From Fen-183 sp036504335 (GTDB taxonomy: Bacteria > Acidobacteriota > Thermoanaerobaculia > UBA5066): a stretch of DNA of 64,000 bases. The notes under the pieces were generated by a model, which was not told where the DNA came from, did not search any database, and saw only the letters and a list, made by a program, of their open reading frames with translations. A program made the translations under genes and the position numbers. Each line of letters begins with the position of its first letter. The first letter of the stretch is position 1. Positions 18,801 through 26,622 of this stretch are shown here, one piece after another. The stretch covers positions 1 to 64,000 of the forward strand of contig DASXVJ010000023.1 in assembly GCA_036504335.1 (NCBI GenBank). Reading direction: 5' to 3'.

Positions 18801-18942
18801 CCGCCTCATCCGGCCCTCGAGCTACAAGTTTGCCGACGACGCGGCCGCGCGCGCCCTGAAGGGTGCGACAATCGAGCCGGCGACCAAGGACGGCGTGAAG
18901 GTCAAGATGTGGAAGACCTTCCCGATCGCCGTTCGTCCGTGA
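15853..18942 (+). CDS. Ser/Thr protein kinase with N-terminal pseudo-receiver and C-terminal TonB-like domain
   Basis: 1029 residues. Residues 1-118 have the CheY receiver fold, but S52 stands where the phosphoacceptor Asp should be (DLVLVSSVLP) and E7-Y8 replace the acidic pair; K103 (LEKPF) is kept, so it is probably a pseudo-receiver. A Pro/Ala linker of ~240 residues contains the motif DTLSGLMP twice (207-214, 277-284) and an APVAP tandem repeat. The Hanks kinase domain (~364-640) has GSGGMAEVFK, K399, HRD (503-505) and DFG (523-525), so it should be active. One membrane helix (~753-772) and an Ala/Pro/Lys region follow. The last ~95 residues resemble a TonB C-terminal domain (SADGSIGTPVLMALVDEKGAI ... 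ADDAAARALKGATIEPA). Signalling across the inner membrane is inferred. Confidence 0.88.
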   Translation: MKFLLIEYEPRYLDRIRGFLLTQPDVELVAARDGEEGLEAYRRVRPDLVLVSSVLPKMRTPDVIKGMQAMGPTPPILLMMSGYKGRNKRADAQRVGATSILEKPFTEEVFQAEVAMALGLRPVLDMSPPPGASDPAAPLLSAYDIFSDVLTGLGEGGSNDTVPSPMVTTGVPPARSSSATNPAFPAPPAKRVSSPAADPVLQKRLEDTLSGLMPPPRKPVSDPFPAAGEPLRPAPTERTARVNVEQALGALAHSAASGSARPAEPASNASVDKLLKDTLSGLMPISKAVRPAAREVSGETLRLKTPPLEPPAPRPVSAPAAPAPVAPAPVAPAPVAPAPAPAAPPRVAAPAAPARRVTPAPGQFGRYQLLEKIGSGGMAEVFKARMRGEEGFEKIVAIKRIVPHMAANDAFITMFIDEAKLAAQLNHNNITHIFDLGKVDAWHYIAMEFVEGKDLRTLLKLGKERSYPLPPELALFVAAKIANALDYAHRRPAADGTELNLVHRDVSPQNILISYEGDIKLCDFGIAKAASKVSTTISGALKGKLQYMSPEQAWGKRVDRRSDVFSLGAVLHEMLTGAPLFEGDTDMSILERVREGEVEAPSVRGVEVSKRVDQIVLKALAKNPQDRYQNASEMEKDLHAVLYAFQPSPGPADVAIYLHRLLEAPESSPTGDEIDAAFDAARDSVPAPAAAPVLPKKGKGLLIHQTGEMQIPYTPPAPAPRESAAVPRREAPRAAAEAAASIPAAGESKGSRTGLVAGIGLAAAALVGVALFMTKDRWSGPKAASPAPAPKTEVSAPAPETAAAAAPAPAAEGPRVVDPKAVEAEARRLAAEREKAAKEAAKQTAAGKAGAAPAPAVLTLQPAKTAAEAPKEAAAKAPEPLPVAAPPVVAAPPKQEPAAAAPVPTEVSAPEKAPVIPAATNAPVKEGELVGPGEGVVEPKLVRLGPMSGLPMQARQVKRSADGSIGTPVLMALVDEKGAIVETRLIRPSSYKFADDAAARALKGATIEPATKDGVKVKMWKTFPIAVRP
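16813..16857 (+). repeat. Three perfect 15-bp tandem repeats in the kinase linker
   Basis: The unit GCGCCGGCCCCCGTC occurs three times without change, followed by a diverged fourth copy. It encodes APVAP units in the Pro/Ala linker and would be prone to slippage in 5-residue steps that keep the frame. Confidence 0.85.
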
Positions 18943-18964
18943 CCGTTCGCCCGAGGAGTAGCGC

Positions 18965-19186
18965 ATGAGCCTTTCCGAAGAGCAGAAGAAGTTCTACGAG
19001 CACACGCGGTCGGTCACGAAGGCCGAGATCGACCAGCTCGAGGGCGACATCCAGGCCGAGCTCTCCAAGGTCAAGGAAAGGCTGGCCGAGCTGCAGAACG
19101 CCCAGAAGGCCGCGCGCCAGATGTACGCCGCCGCGTGCCTGAGGCTGGGCGTCCCGAACGACCTCGAGGAAGCCGAGGAATCCTGA
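18965..19186 (+). CDS. Small coiled-coil protein
   Basis: 73 residues, no named family. The body is an amphipathic charged helix, from KAEIDQLEGDIQAELSKVK through RLAELQNAQKAARQMY, with heptad spacing suggesting a coiled coil, followed by a short acidic tail. It is preceded by a good Shine-Dalgarno (GAGGAG, 6 bases before the ATG) and follows the kinase stop by 22 bases, so it is likely co-transcribed with the kinase and could be its partner or substrate (inference). The end overlaps or abuts the BtuF-like gene. Confidence 0.72.
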   Translation: MSLSEEQKKFYEHTRSVTKAEIDQLEGDIQAELSKVKERLAELQNAQKAARQMYAAACLRLGVPNDLEEAEES

Positions 19187-20004
19187 GCCTCCGGCTCCTC
19201 CTCTTGGCGGCCCTTCTCGCCGCCCCGGTCCCGAATCCCGCTCCACCCCGGCGCATCGTCGCGCTCGCCCCTTCGGCGGCGGAGATTCTCTTCGCTCTCG
19301 GCGCGGCGCCGCGCGTCGTGGGCGTCAGCGACTTCGCCCGCGACCTGCCCGGCTCCGCGGGCAAGGCGCGGCTCGGCGGCTTCGCGCCGGACCTCGAGCG
19401 CGTCGTCGCGCTCGCGCCGGATCTCGTCGTCGTCTCGCGGGACGGGACCGACCGCGCGGCCTGGGAGAAACTCACGGCGATGGGGCTCAACGTGCTCGTG
19501 ACCTCCGGGACATCGCTCGACGGGGTTCTCGGCGACGTCGCGCGCGTCGGCGCCGCGATCGGCGAGCCGGAGCAGGCCGAGGCCCTCGTCGCGTCGCTGA
19601 GGAGCCGCATCGCGGCCGCCGAGGCGCGCGGGCGCGCGCACCGCGGGAAGACGGCCCTCGTCCTCGTGTGGCCCGACCCGCCGGTCGTCGCGGGCCGGGC
19701 GACGTTCGTGGGCGACGTGCTCGCGCGTGCCGGGTTCACGAACGCGGTCCCGGCGGCCGCGGGCGACTGGCCGCGCGTCTCGCTCGAGACGCTCGCCGCG
19801 TGGAATCCGGACCTCGTCGTCCGGCCCGCCACCGCCGAGAACGCGGAGGCGTTCGGCGCGGCGCTTCGGGGCGGCGCGTTCCGCGTCGTGCCCGCGGTGA
19901 GGGACGGGCGCGTCGCGACGCTGCCCGGCGACCTCCTCGAGCGTCCGGGGCCGCGCCTCGTGGATGCGCTCGAGGCGCTCGCGGCTCTCGGGAGCGCGCC
20001 GTGA
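19135..20004 (+). CDS. BtuF-like cobalamin/siderophore ABC substrate-binding protein
   Basis: 289 residues from the GTG used here. A signal peptide (LRLLLLAALLAAP) precedes a class III periplasmic binding-protein fold: RRIVALAPSAAEILFALGAAPRVVGVSDF, then LGGFAPDLERVVALAPDLVVVSRDG, as in BtuF. The closing WNPDLVVRP motif is present. The start is uncertain. The GTG at 19135 overlaps the small coiled-coil gene by 52 bases; a CTG at 19183 would make a CTGA overlap with its stop and a very clean 17-residue signal peptide, but CTG starts are rare. It is the first gene of a BtuFCD-like importer; B12 is the best guess for the ligand. No cobalamin riboswitch is visible upstream. Confidence 0.85.
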   Translation: MPEAGRPERPRGSRGILSLRLLLLAALLAAPVPNPAPPRRIVALAPSAAEILFALGAAPRVVGVSDFARDLPGSAGKARLGGFAPDLERVVALAPDLVVVSRDGTDRAAWEKLTAMGLNVLVTSGTSLDGVLGDVARVGAAIGEPEQAEALVASLRSRIAAAEARGRAHRGKTALVLVWPDPPVVAGRATFVGDVLARAGFTNAVPAAAGDWPRVSLETLAAWNPDLVVRPATAENAEAFGAALRGGAFRVVPAVRDGRVATLPGDLLERPGPRLVDALEALAALGSAP

Positions 20005-21008
20005 CGCCGGCCCCGTCCGGCCGTTCCCTGTGGGCGGCGGCGGTCCTTTTCGCCGCCCTCGTCGCCCTCGTCGGAACCTCGCTCCTCTTCGGAAGCGTGC
20101 GGCTTTCGCCCGGCGAGGTCTGGAACGCGCTCTTCGGCTCCGGCGACGCGCAGGCCGTCACGATCGTGCGCGAGTTGCGGCTTCCGCGCGCGCTGCTCGG
20201 CGCGCTCGTGGGCGGCGCGCTCGCGGTCTCGGGCGCGGCTCTTCAGGCGCTCCTCGGAAACCCTCTCGCCGACCCCTACCTCCTCGGCGTCTCGGGCGGC
20301 GCCGCCTGCGGGACGCTCTTCGGAGCGCTCCTCGGCCTCGGCGCGCGCGGCGCGTGGGGCGCCTCGTTCGCGCTCCCGCTCGCGGGCTTTCTCGGCGCGC
20401 TCGTGGCGGTCCTCGTCGTGGGCGCCGGCGCGTCCGTCGGCGGACGGCTGGACCGGGGGCGCCTCCTCCTCTCCGGCGTCGTCGTGAACGCGCTCGCGTC
20501 CGCGATCCTCCTCTTCCTCCTGTCCTTCGGCGACGCGGCGCGCACGCAGTCGTTCGTGTTCTGGATGCTCGGCTCGCTCGCGGGCGCGACGCCCGGCGCC
20601 GTGAAGGCGCTGGCCGTCTATGCGGCGCTCGGGCTCGCCCTCCTCCTGCCGCTCGCGCGCGCGTTCGACGCGCTCGCGCTCGGCGAGGAGACGGCCGCGA
20701 CGCTCGGCGTCCCGGTCGAGACGGTGAAGCGCATCGCGTACCTCGCCGCCTCGCTCCTCGCCGCCGCCGCGGTCGCGACGACGGGAATCATCGGCTTCGT
20801 CGGCCTCCTCGTCCCGCACGCCGTGCGCCGCCTCGCGCCCGGGCACCGCGCGCTCCTCGTCCTGTCGTTCCTCGGAGGCGCGGCCCTGCTCGTCGCCGCC
20901 GACGCCCTCTCGCGGTCCCTGTTCGCGCCGGCCGAGATCTCCGTCGGCGCCGTGACGGCTCTCCTCGGCGCGCCCGCGTTCCTCCTTCTCCTGAGGGCAC
21001 GCCCGTGA
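20001..21008 (+). CDS. FecCD/BtuC-family ABC importer permease
   Basis: 335 residues with about ten membrane helices. Family motifs are RLPRALLGALVGGALAVSGAALQALLGNPLADPYLLGVSGGA (in segments), the coupling region LGEETAATLGVP and TGIIGFVGLLVPHAVRRLAPGHR. FecCD permeases move cobalamin, haem or iron-siderophore complexes using a BtuD-type ATPase. The GTG start overlaps the stop of the binding-protein gene and the stop overlaps the GTG of the ATPase gene, so the three are translationally coupled. Confidence 0.93.
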   Translation: MTPAPSGRSLWAAAVLFAALVALVGTSLLFGSVRLSPGEVWNALFGSGDAQAVTIVRELRLPRALLGALVGGALAVSGAALQALLGNPLADPYLLGVSGGAACGTLFGALLGLGARGAWGASFALPLAGFLGALVAVLVVGAGASVGGRLDRGRLLLSGVVVNALASAILLFLLSFGDAARTQSFVFWMLGSLAGATPGAVKALAVYAALGLALLLPLARAFDALALGEETAATLGVPVETVKRIAYLAASLLAAAAVATTGIIGFVGLLVPHAVRRLAPGHRALLVLSFLGGAALLVAADALSRSLFAPAEISVGAVTALLGAPAFLLLLRARP

Positions 21009-21790
21009 CGCCGCGGCTCGAGGCGCACGGCCTCTCGGCCGGGTACGGCGGGAAGGCCGTCCTCGAGGGCGTCTCGCTCGGCCTCGCGCCCGGCCGCGTT
21101 TCGGTCCTCCTCGGCGAGAACGGTTCCGGCAAGTCGACTCTCCTGAAGGCCCTCGCGGGCGTGCTGAAGCCGCAGGCCGGCGACGTGCGGCTCGCCGGGC
21201 GGAGCCTGGCGTCCGTGCCGCGCCGGGAAGCGGCGCGCGCGATCGGCTACCTTCCGCAGGGTTTCGAGCCCCTCTTTCCGATGAGGGCGCGGGACCTCGT
21301 CCTCCTCGGCCGCACCCCGCACCTCGGAGCCTTCGGCGTCCCGGGCGCGGGCGACCGTGCCGCGGCGGAGGCCGCGCTCCTGGAGATGGACGCGACCGCG
21401 CTCGCGGACGCGGACATCCGCGCCATGTCCGGCGGAGAGCGCCAGCGCGTGCTCCTGGCGCGCGTCCTCGCGGGATTCCCGTCCGTCCTCCTCCTCGACG
21501 AGCCGACGGCGAACCTCGACCCGCGCCACCGGTTCCTCGTCCTCGACGCGATGCGCCGCCGCGCCGCCGAGGGCGGGTGCGTCCTCTTCTCGACGCACGA
21601 GATCGACGTCGCCTCCGAGGGAGCCGACGACGCCGTCCTCCTTGCGGGAGGGCGCGTCCTCGCCGAGGGTCCCGTCGCCACGACGCTCACGAGCCGGCTG
21701 CTCTCGGAGCTCTTCGCGGTCTCGGCGCGCGTCGCCTCCGGCCCGGCCGGCAGGCCTCTCGTCTCGTTCGGCCCCCCTCCGGCGCGGTAA
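21005..21790 (+). CDS. BtuD/FecE-like ABC transporter ATP-binding protein
   Basis: 261 residues. Walker A is GENGSGKST (about residues 37-45), the Q-loop is IGYLPQGFEPLFPM, the signature is MSGGERQRVLLARVL, Walker B is VLLLDEPTANLD and the switch is STHEIDVA. The sequence is that of class-3 (iron/B12) importer ATPases. It completes the binding protein-permease-ATPase operon through a GTGA overlap. The gene ends 15 bases before accD. Confidence 0.93.
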   Translation: MTPRLEAHGLSAGYGGKAVLEGVSLGLAPGRVSVLLGENGSGKSTLLKALAGVLKPQAGDVRLAGRSLASVPRREAARAIGYLPQGFEPLFPMRARDLVLLGRTPHLGAFGVPGAGDRAAAEAALLEMDATALADADIRAMSGGERQRVLLARVLAGFPSVLLLDEPTANLDPRHRFLVLDAMRRRAAEGGCVLFSTHEIDVASEGADDAVLLAGGRVLAEGPVATTLTSRLLSELFAVSARVASGPAGRPLVSFGPPPAR

Positions 21791-21805
21791 CATCCACCCC
21801 CACCC

Positions 21806-22651
21806 ATGTGGTTTCGCAAGGACAAGGGCCCGCGCGCTCCGCGCGACCCCAAGACCGCGGCCTCGCTCGGCGAGGGGCTGTTCCTCAAATGCGAGGGCTG
21901 CCGCGAGACGCTCTATCTCAAGGAGCTGGAGCGGAACGTGCGTGTCTGCCCGAAATGCGGGTTCCACTTCCGGATGCCGGCGGCCGAGCGGATCAAGCTC
22001 CTCCTCGGCGACGGCGCGCAGCCGCTCTTCGAAGGCGTGCGCCCGGTCGACCCGCTGAAGTTCAAGGACGGCAAGCGCTACCGCGACCGCCTCCGGGACA
22101 GCGAAGCGAAGACGGGGCGGCCGGACGCGATCCAGGCCGCACAGGGCGAGATCGACGGCGTTCCGGCCGTCGTCGCCGTCCTCGACTACGCGTTCATGGG
22201 CGGTTCGATGGGCTCGGTCGTGGGCGAGGTGCTCACGCGCTGCGCCGAGCACGCGCTCAAGGAGCGGAAGCCCTACGTGATCGTGAGCGCGTCCGGCGGC
22301 GCGCGCATGCAGGAGGGCATCCTCTCGCTCATGCAGATGGGGAAGGTCTCCGCGGCGCTCGCGCGGCTCTCGGCCGCGCGGATTCCGTACGTCTCCGTCC
22401 TGACGGATCCGACGACGGGCGGCGTCACGGCGTCCTTCGCGATGCTCGGCGACGTGAACATGGCCGAGCCGAAGGCGCTCATCGGCTTCGCGGGCCCGCG
22501 CGTCATCGAGCAGACGATCCGCCAGACGCTGCCCGAGGGCTTCCAGCGCTCGGAGTTCCTGCAGGACCACGGCTTCGTGGACCTCGTCGTCCCGCGGCCC
22601 GAGCTGCGCGCCACGCTCGCGCGGGTGCTCAGGCTGCTGCAGACCGCTTGA
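21806..22651 (+). CDS. accD: Acetyl-CoA carboxylase carboxyltransferase subunit beta
   Basis: 281 residues, normal size. The N-terminal zinc ribbon has C29, C32, C48 and C51 (KCEGC ... VCPKCGFHF). The crotonase-like carboxyltransferase core follows with VVAVLDYAFMGGSMGSVVGE, SASGGARMQEG, TDPTTGGVTASFAMLGD and FAGPRVIEQTIRQTLPEGFQ. It transfers the carboxyl group from carboxybiotin to acetyl-CoA together with AccA, the first committed step of fatty-acid synthesis. accD followed by folC is a widely conserved pair. There is no Shine-Dalgarno before the ATG. Confidence 0.97.
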   Translation: MWFRKDKGPRAPRDPKTAASLGEGLFLKCEGCRETLYLKELERNVRVCPKCGFHFRMPAAERIKLLLGDGAQPLFEGVRPVDPLKFKDGKRYRDRLRDSEAKTGRPDAIQAAQGEIDGVPAVVAVLDYAFMGGSMGSVVGEVLTRCAEHALKERKPYVIVSASGGARMQEGILSLMQMGKVSAALARLSAARIPYVSVLTDPTTGGVTASFAMLGDVNMAEPKALIGFAGPRVIEQTIRQTLPEGFQRSEFLQDHGFVDLVVPRPELRATLARVLRLLQTA

Positions 22652-22715
22652 ACGTCAGACACGGGGACGAAGATTCGGATTCTGATTTTCTTAGAAGGTT
22701 GATGGGGCTCGGGAC

Positions 22716-23948
22716 TTGAGTGCCGTCGTCGCGTCTCCGGGGCTGGCGTGGCTGGACGCGCTCGGCCCGCAGCGCATCCGTCCCGGGCTCTGGCGCACCC
22801 GCGCCCTTCTTTCCTTTCTAGGAAATCCCGAATCGTCTTTCTCTTCGATCCTCATCGGAGGAACGAACGGGAAGGGGTCCACGGCCGCTTCCGTCTCCGC
22901 GATCCTCACGGCCGCCGGCGTGCCGTGCGGGCTCTACACGTCGCCGCACCTCGTTTCCGTCACGGAGCGCGTGCGGCTCCACGACCGCGACGTCTCGTCC
23001 GCGGCTCTCGACTCCGCTCTCTCCCTCGTCGCCGCCGTCTCGGCTCCCGGCGACCGCTCGCCGACGTACTTCGAGGCGATGACGGTCGCAGCGTTCGAGC
23101 TCTTCCGCCGCGCGCGCGTCGCGGTCGCCGTCGTCGAGGTCGGGATCGGCGGGCGGCTCGACGCGACGAACGTCCTCGAGCCGGAGGTCTCCGTCGTCAC
23201 CAACGTCGCGGCGGATCACCTCGACGTCCTCGGGCCTGCGCTCGAGGACGTCGCGCGCGAAAAGGCGGGCATCTTCCGGAAGGGGCAACCGGCGCTGGTG
23301 GGTGCGGGGGGGACGGAGGAGGGGCCGCGCGCCGTGCTGAACGCCGAGGCCCGCCGGCTCGGGGCGCGCCTCGTCGAAATTCCGGCCGCGGCGCATTGGG
23401 AGGGCCTCTCGCCGCTCGCCGGCGCGCACCAGCTCGGCAACGTGTCCCTCGCGGTCGCCGCCGCGCGGGCGGTCGCGCCTCTGGACGACGCCACGATCGA
23501 GAAAGGCCTCCGCGCCACGCGCTGGCGCGCGCGGCTCGAGCGGATCGAGACTCCGGGCCGCCGCCCGCTTCTCGTGGACGGCGCGCACAACCCGCCGGGC
23601 GCCCTCGCGCTCGCGGCGCATCTCGATGCCGCCTGTCTTTCGGGCCGGGTGGATCTCCTCTTCGGCGGGATGGCCGACAAGGACCTCGGCGCGGTCTTCG
23701 CGCCGCTGGCCGCCCGCGCGCGCCGGATCGTCCTCGTGGCACCGGCGTCGCCGCGAGCCCTGGACCCGGAGCGTCTCGCCGCGCGCCTCGGCCGGACCGA
23801 CCTCGAGACCGCGCCGTCCGTGGCGGAAGGGCTTGCGCGCCTCGAGGCCGGGGGCGGCTCCGCGCCGATCCTCGTGGCGGGCTCGCTCTACCTCGCCGGC
23901 GAGGTGCTCGGGCTTCGAGGCGGACTGCGGCCGAATTCGGAAGGCTAA
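22716..23948 (+). CDS. folC: Bifunctional folylpolyglutamate synthase / dihydrofolate synthase
   Basis: 410 residues of the Mur-ligase superfamily. The ATP loop is GGTNGKGSTAASV, followed by GLYTSPHLVSVTERVRL and FEAMTVAAFELF. The Mg/ATP segment is EVGIGGRLDATNVL, and VDGAHNPPG marks the C-terminal domain. It adds glutamate to dihydropteroate and to folates. The chosen start is a TTG at 22716, the only in-frame start that keeps the conserved N-terminus; the ATG at 22702 is out of frame. It lies downstream of accD with a 64-base gap. Confidence 0.94.
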   Translation: MSAVVASPGLAWLDALGPQRIRPGLWRTRALLSFLGNPESSFSSILIGGTNGKGSTAASVSAILTAAGVPCGLYTSPHLVSVTERVRLHDRDVSSAALDSALSLVAAVSAPGDRSPTYFEAMTVAAFELFRRARVAVAVVEVGIGGRLDATNVLEPEVSVVTNVAADHLDVLGPALEDVAREKAGIFRKGQPALVGAGGTEEGPRAVLNAEARRLGARLVEIPAAAHWEGLSPLAGAHQLGNVSLAVAAARAVAPLDDATIEKGLRATRWRARLERIETPGRRPLLVDGAHNPPGALALAAHLDAACLSGRVDLLFGGMADKDLGAVFAPLAARARRIVLVAPASPRALDPERLAARLGRTDLETAPSVAEGLARLEAGGGSAPILVAGSLYLAGEVLGLRGGLRPNSEG

Positions 23949-23951
23949 GAT
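23946..23951 (+). promoter_or_regulatory. Candidate leaderless -10 (TAAGAT) of dgt
   Basis: TAAGAT overlaps the folC stop and lies 7 bases before the GTG at 23959, matching the spacing of other leaderless starts here. It also overlaps the alternative ATG at 23950, which argues against that ATG being used. Confidence 0.42.
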
Positions 23952-23958
23952 GCCCGCC

Positions 23959-25320
23959 GTGAGCGAATCCTCCGGGAAGAGTCTCGTCCCCGCGTACGAC
24001 AAGAAAGCCCTCGAGGCGCTGGAAGACGCGCGACTCGCCGTCTACGCGTCACGGGCCGCCCGCGCCGTGCGCCGCTATCCGGTCGCCGAAGAGGGGAAGA
24101 CCTACGACTACCGGACGGAATACCAGCGGGACCGCGACCGGATCATCCACTCGCGCGCGTTCCGGCGCCTCAAGCACAAGACGCAGGTCTTCATCCCGTT
24201 CGAGGGCGACCACTACCGCACGCGGCTCACGCACACGCTCGAGGTCACGCAGGTCGCGCGGACCGTCGCGCGGGCCCTCGGCCTGAACGAGGACCTCGCC
24301 GAGGCCTGCGCGCTCGGGCACGACCTCGGGCACACGCCGTTCGGCCACTCCGGCGAGAAGGTCCTGAACCGCATCCTCGCCGGTGCCGACCCCGCCCTCC
24401 CCCTCGAACCCAAACTCGCGGCGCAGGTCGGCGCGTTCAAGCACAACTACCAGGCCGTGCGCGTCGTGGACGTCCTCGAGAAACGCTACGAACACCCGGG
24501 CCTGAACCTCACGAACGACACGCGAGAGGGGATCCTCAAGCACACGACGTGGCGGCGGGACTTCCCGTTCCCCGACGTGGACGCCGAGGGGCTCAACCTC
24601 TCCTCGGGCGGCCACCTCGAGGGGCAGGCCGTCGCATGGGCCGACGAGTACGCGCAGCAGGCGCACGACCTCGAGGACGGCCTCAAGCTCGTCGACTTTG
24701 AAAAAGTCCTCGGACTGTCCATCTCGAAAGCCGTCGTCGAGGCGCTCGGCCCGGCGTGGACGGGCGCGACGGACAAGGCCGTGCGCCAGGGAATGCTGAT
24801 CCGCGGGATGATCCACCTCCTCGTCACGGACCTCATCACGTCCTCGCGGACGGCGATCGGAAAGTGGCTCGAGGCGAAGTCCGTGAAGACGCCCGACGAC
24901 TTCTACGCGCAGCGGCGGAAGCTCCCGGGCTCGCTCGTCGCTCCGTCGAAGGCGGGCCAGCGTTTCTACGACGAGCTCAAGGAGTTCATCTACCAGCACA
25001 TCATTCACAGCCACCGCGTCGCGCAGCACGACGGGCGCGCCCAGCTCGTCGTGGCGGCGCTCTTCTCGGCGTGGTACCGGAACCCGCGCCTCCTGCCCGA
25101 CTACGTCCTCCTGCGCTACCGCGACCTCGCGGGCGTGACGTATCTCAGGGACGTGCCTCTCAAGCGCCTGGACGCCGAGATCGCGGGGAACTACCTGAAG
25201 AAGCCGCTCTTCCTGCGCTCCATCGCGGACCACCTCGCGGGCATGACCGACAGCTATGCGCTTTCGGAGTACGACTCGATGTTCTCGGCGTACCCGCGCC
25301 ACGCGCCCGGGACGCCGTAA
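23959..25320 (+). CDS. dgt: Deoxyguanosinetriphosphate triphosphohydrolase-like HD-domain protein
   Basis: 453 residues from the GTG at 23959; an ATG nine bases upstream (23950) is the alternative. The HD phosphohydrolase core is plain: RDRIIHSRAFRRLKHKTQVF, then RTRLTHTLEVTQVARTVARALGLNEDLAEACALGHDLGHTPFGHSGE (in segments), which supplies the metal-binding H...HD...D residues. Dgt-family enzymes cleave dNTPs to the nucleoside and tripolyphosphate; many bacterial members act on several dNTPs, and some restrict phage. The sequence follows the standard housekeeping type. It stands between folC and glyA on the same strand. Confidence 0.9.
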   Translation: MSESSGKSLVPAYDKKALEALEDARLAVYASRAARAVRRYPVAEEGKTYDYRTEYQRDRDRIIHSRAFRRLKHKTQVFIPFEGDHYRTRLTHTLEVTQVARTVARALGLNEDLAEACALGHDLGHTPFGHSGEKVLNRILAGADPALPLEPKLAAQVGAFKHNYQAVRVVDVLEKRYEHPGLNLTNDTREGILKHTTWRRDFPFPDVDAEGLNLSSGGHLEGQAVAWADEYAQQAHDLEDGLKLVDFEKVLGLSISKAVVEALGPAWTGATDKAVRQGMLIRGMIHLLVTDLITSSRTAIGKWLEAKSVKTPDDFYAQRRKLPGSLVAPSKAGQRFYDELKEFIYQHIIHSHRVAQHDGRAQLVVAALFSAWYRNPRLLPDYVLLRYRDLAGVTYLRDVPLKRLDAEIAGNYLKKPLFLRSIADHLAGMTDSYALSEYDSMFSAYPRHAPGTP

Positions 25321-25341
25321 GATCGCGGCTCCGGAGGACCC

Positions 25342-26622
25342 ATGTCGACCGCCGTCCGTCCCGCCGCCCTCCTGAACCGCTCCCTCGCCGAGGCCGATCC
25401 CGAGATCGCCCGCATCGTCGCCGCCGAGACGGCGCGCCAGAACGAGGGGATCGAGCTCATCGCCTCGGAGAACTTCACCTCGCGGGCCGTGATGGAGGCC
25501 GTCGGCTCCACGCTCACGAACAAGTACGCCGAGGGCTACCCGGGCAGGCGCTACTACGGCGGCTGCGTCCACGTGGACGAGGCCGAGTCCCTCGCGATCG
25601 CCCGGGCGAAAGCCTTGTTCTCGCCGGGGAACCCGGACGCGATTCACGCGAACGTGCAGCCGCACGCGGGCTCGCAGGCGAACACGGCCGTCTACATCGC
25701 GTGCCTGAAGCCGGGCGACACGATCCTCGGGATGTCGCTCGCGCACGGCGGGCACCTCACGCACGGCCACCCGCTCTCGATCTCCGGCAAGCTCTACCGC
25801 GTCGTTTCCTACGGCGTCTCGAAGGACACCGAGACGATCGACTGGGACGCCTTCGCCGCGACGGCCGCGGCCGAGAAGCCGAAGCTCATCATCGCGGGCG
25901 CGTCCGCCTACCCGAGGACGCTCGACTTCCCGCGCTTCCGCGCGATCGCGGATTCCGTCGGCGCGCTCCTCATGGTCGACATGGCGCACATCGCCGGCCT
26001 CGTGGCGGCGGGCGTCCATCCGTCCCCGGTGGGCCACGCGCACTTCGTCACGACGACGACGCACAAGACGCTCCGGGGGCCGCGCTCGGGCCTGATCCTC
26101 TGCACGCCGGAATGGGCGAAGGAGGTCGACAAGGCCGTCTTCCCCGGGATCCAGGGCGGCCCGCTCGAGCACGTCATCGCGGGCAAGGCCGTTGCGCTCA
26201 AGGAGGCGGCCGAGCCGGCGTTCGCGGCCTACCAGCGGCAGGTCGTCGCGAACGCGAAGACCCTCGCGGCGAGCGTCGCGGCGGAAGGCTTCCGCCTCGT
26301 GTCGGGGGGCACGGACAACCATCTCTTCCTCGTGGACGTCGGCAAGAAGAACCTGACGGGCAAGGTGGCCGAGAAGGCGCTCGACGCGGCCGGGATCACC
26401 GTGAACAAGAACGCGATCCCGTTCGACCCGAATCCGCCGATGGTGACGTCGGGCCTGCGCATCGGGACGCCGGCCGTCACGACGCGCGGGATGGGGGAGG
26501 GCGAGATGAGGACGATCGGCGGCCTCATCGCCGAGGTCCTCGCGGCGCCCGAGGACGCCTCCGTGCAGGCGCGCGTGAAGGCGAAGGTCCGCGACCTGAC
26601 GTCCGCGTTCCCGCTCTACTGA
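25342..26622 (+). CDS. glyA: Serine hydroxymethyltransferase
   Basis: 426 residues. PLP fold-type I enzyme interconverting serine and glycine with tetrahydrofolate as C1 carrier. Hallmarks: NEGIELIASENFTSRAVMEA, NKYAEGYPGRRYYGGC, DMAHIAGLVAAGVHPSP and TTTTHKTLRGPR, with the Schiff-base lysine at residue 242. A GGAGG Shine-Dalgarno lies 5 bases before the ATG, and TAAGAT at 25318-25323 may be its own -10. Proximity to folC is in line with folate C1 metabolism. The 3' end overlaps a convergent glycosyltransferase gene by 7 bases. Confidence 0.97.
   Translation: MSTAVRPAALLNRSLAEADPEIARIVAAETARQNEGIELIASENFTSRAVMEAVGSTLTNKYAEGYPGRRYYGGCVHVDEAESLAIARAKALFSPGNPDAIHANVQPHAGSQANTAVYIACLKPGDTILGMSLAHGGHLTHGHPLSISGKLYRVVSYGVSKDTETIDWDAFAATAAAEKPKLIIAGASAYPRTLDFPRFRAIADSVGALLMVDMAHIAGLVAAGVHPSPVGHAHFVTTTTHKTLRGPRSGLILCTPEWAKEVDKAVFPGIQGGPLEHVIAGKAVALKEAAEPAFAAYQRQVVANAKTLAASVAAEGFRLVSGGTDNHLFLVDVGKKNLTGKVAEKALDAAGITVNKNAIPFDPNPPMVTSGLRIGTPAVTTRGMGEGEMRTIGGLIAEVLAAPEDASVQARVKAKVRDLTSAFPLY

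Noticed and set aside
18943..19134. Cobalamin riboswitch before the BtuFCD-like operon
   Set aside because: The upstream sequence is occupied by the kinase end and a small coding gene; no B12-box-like sequence is visible.
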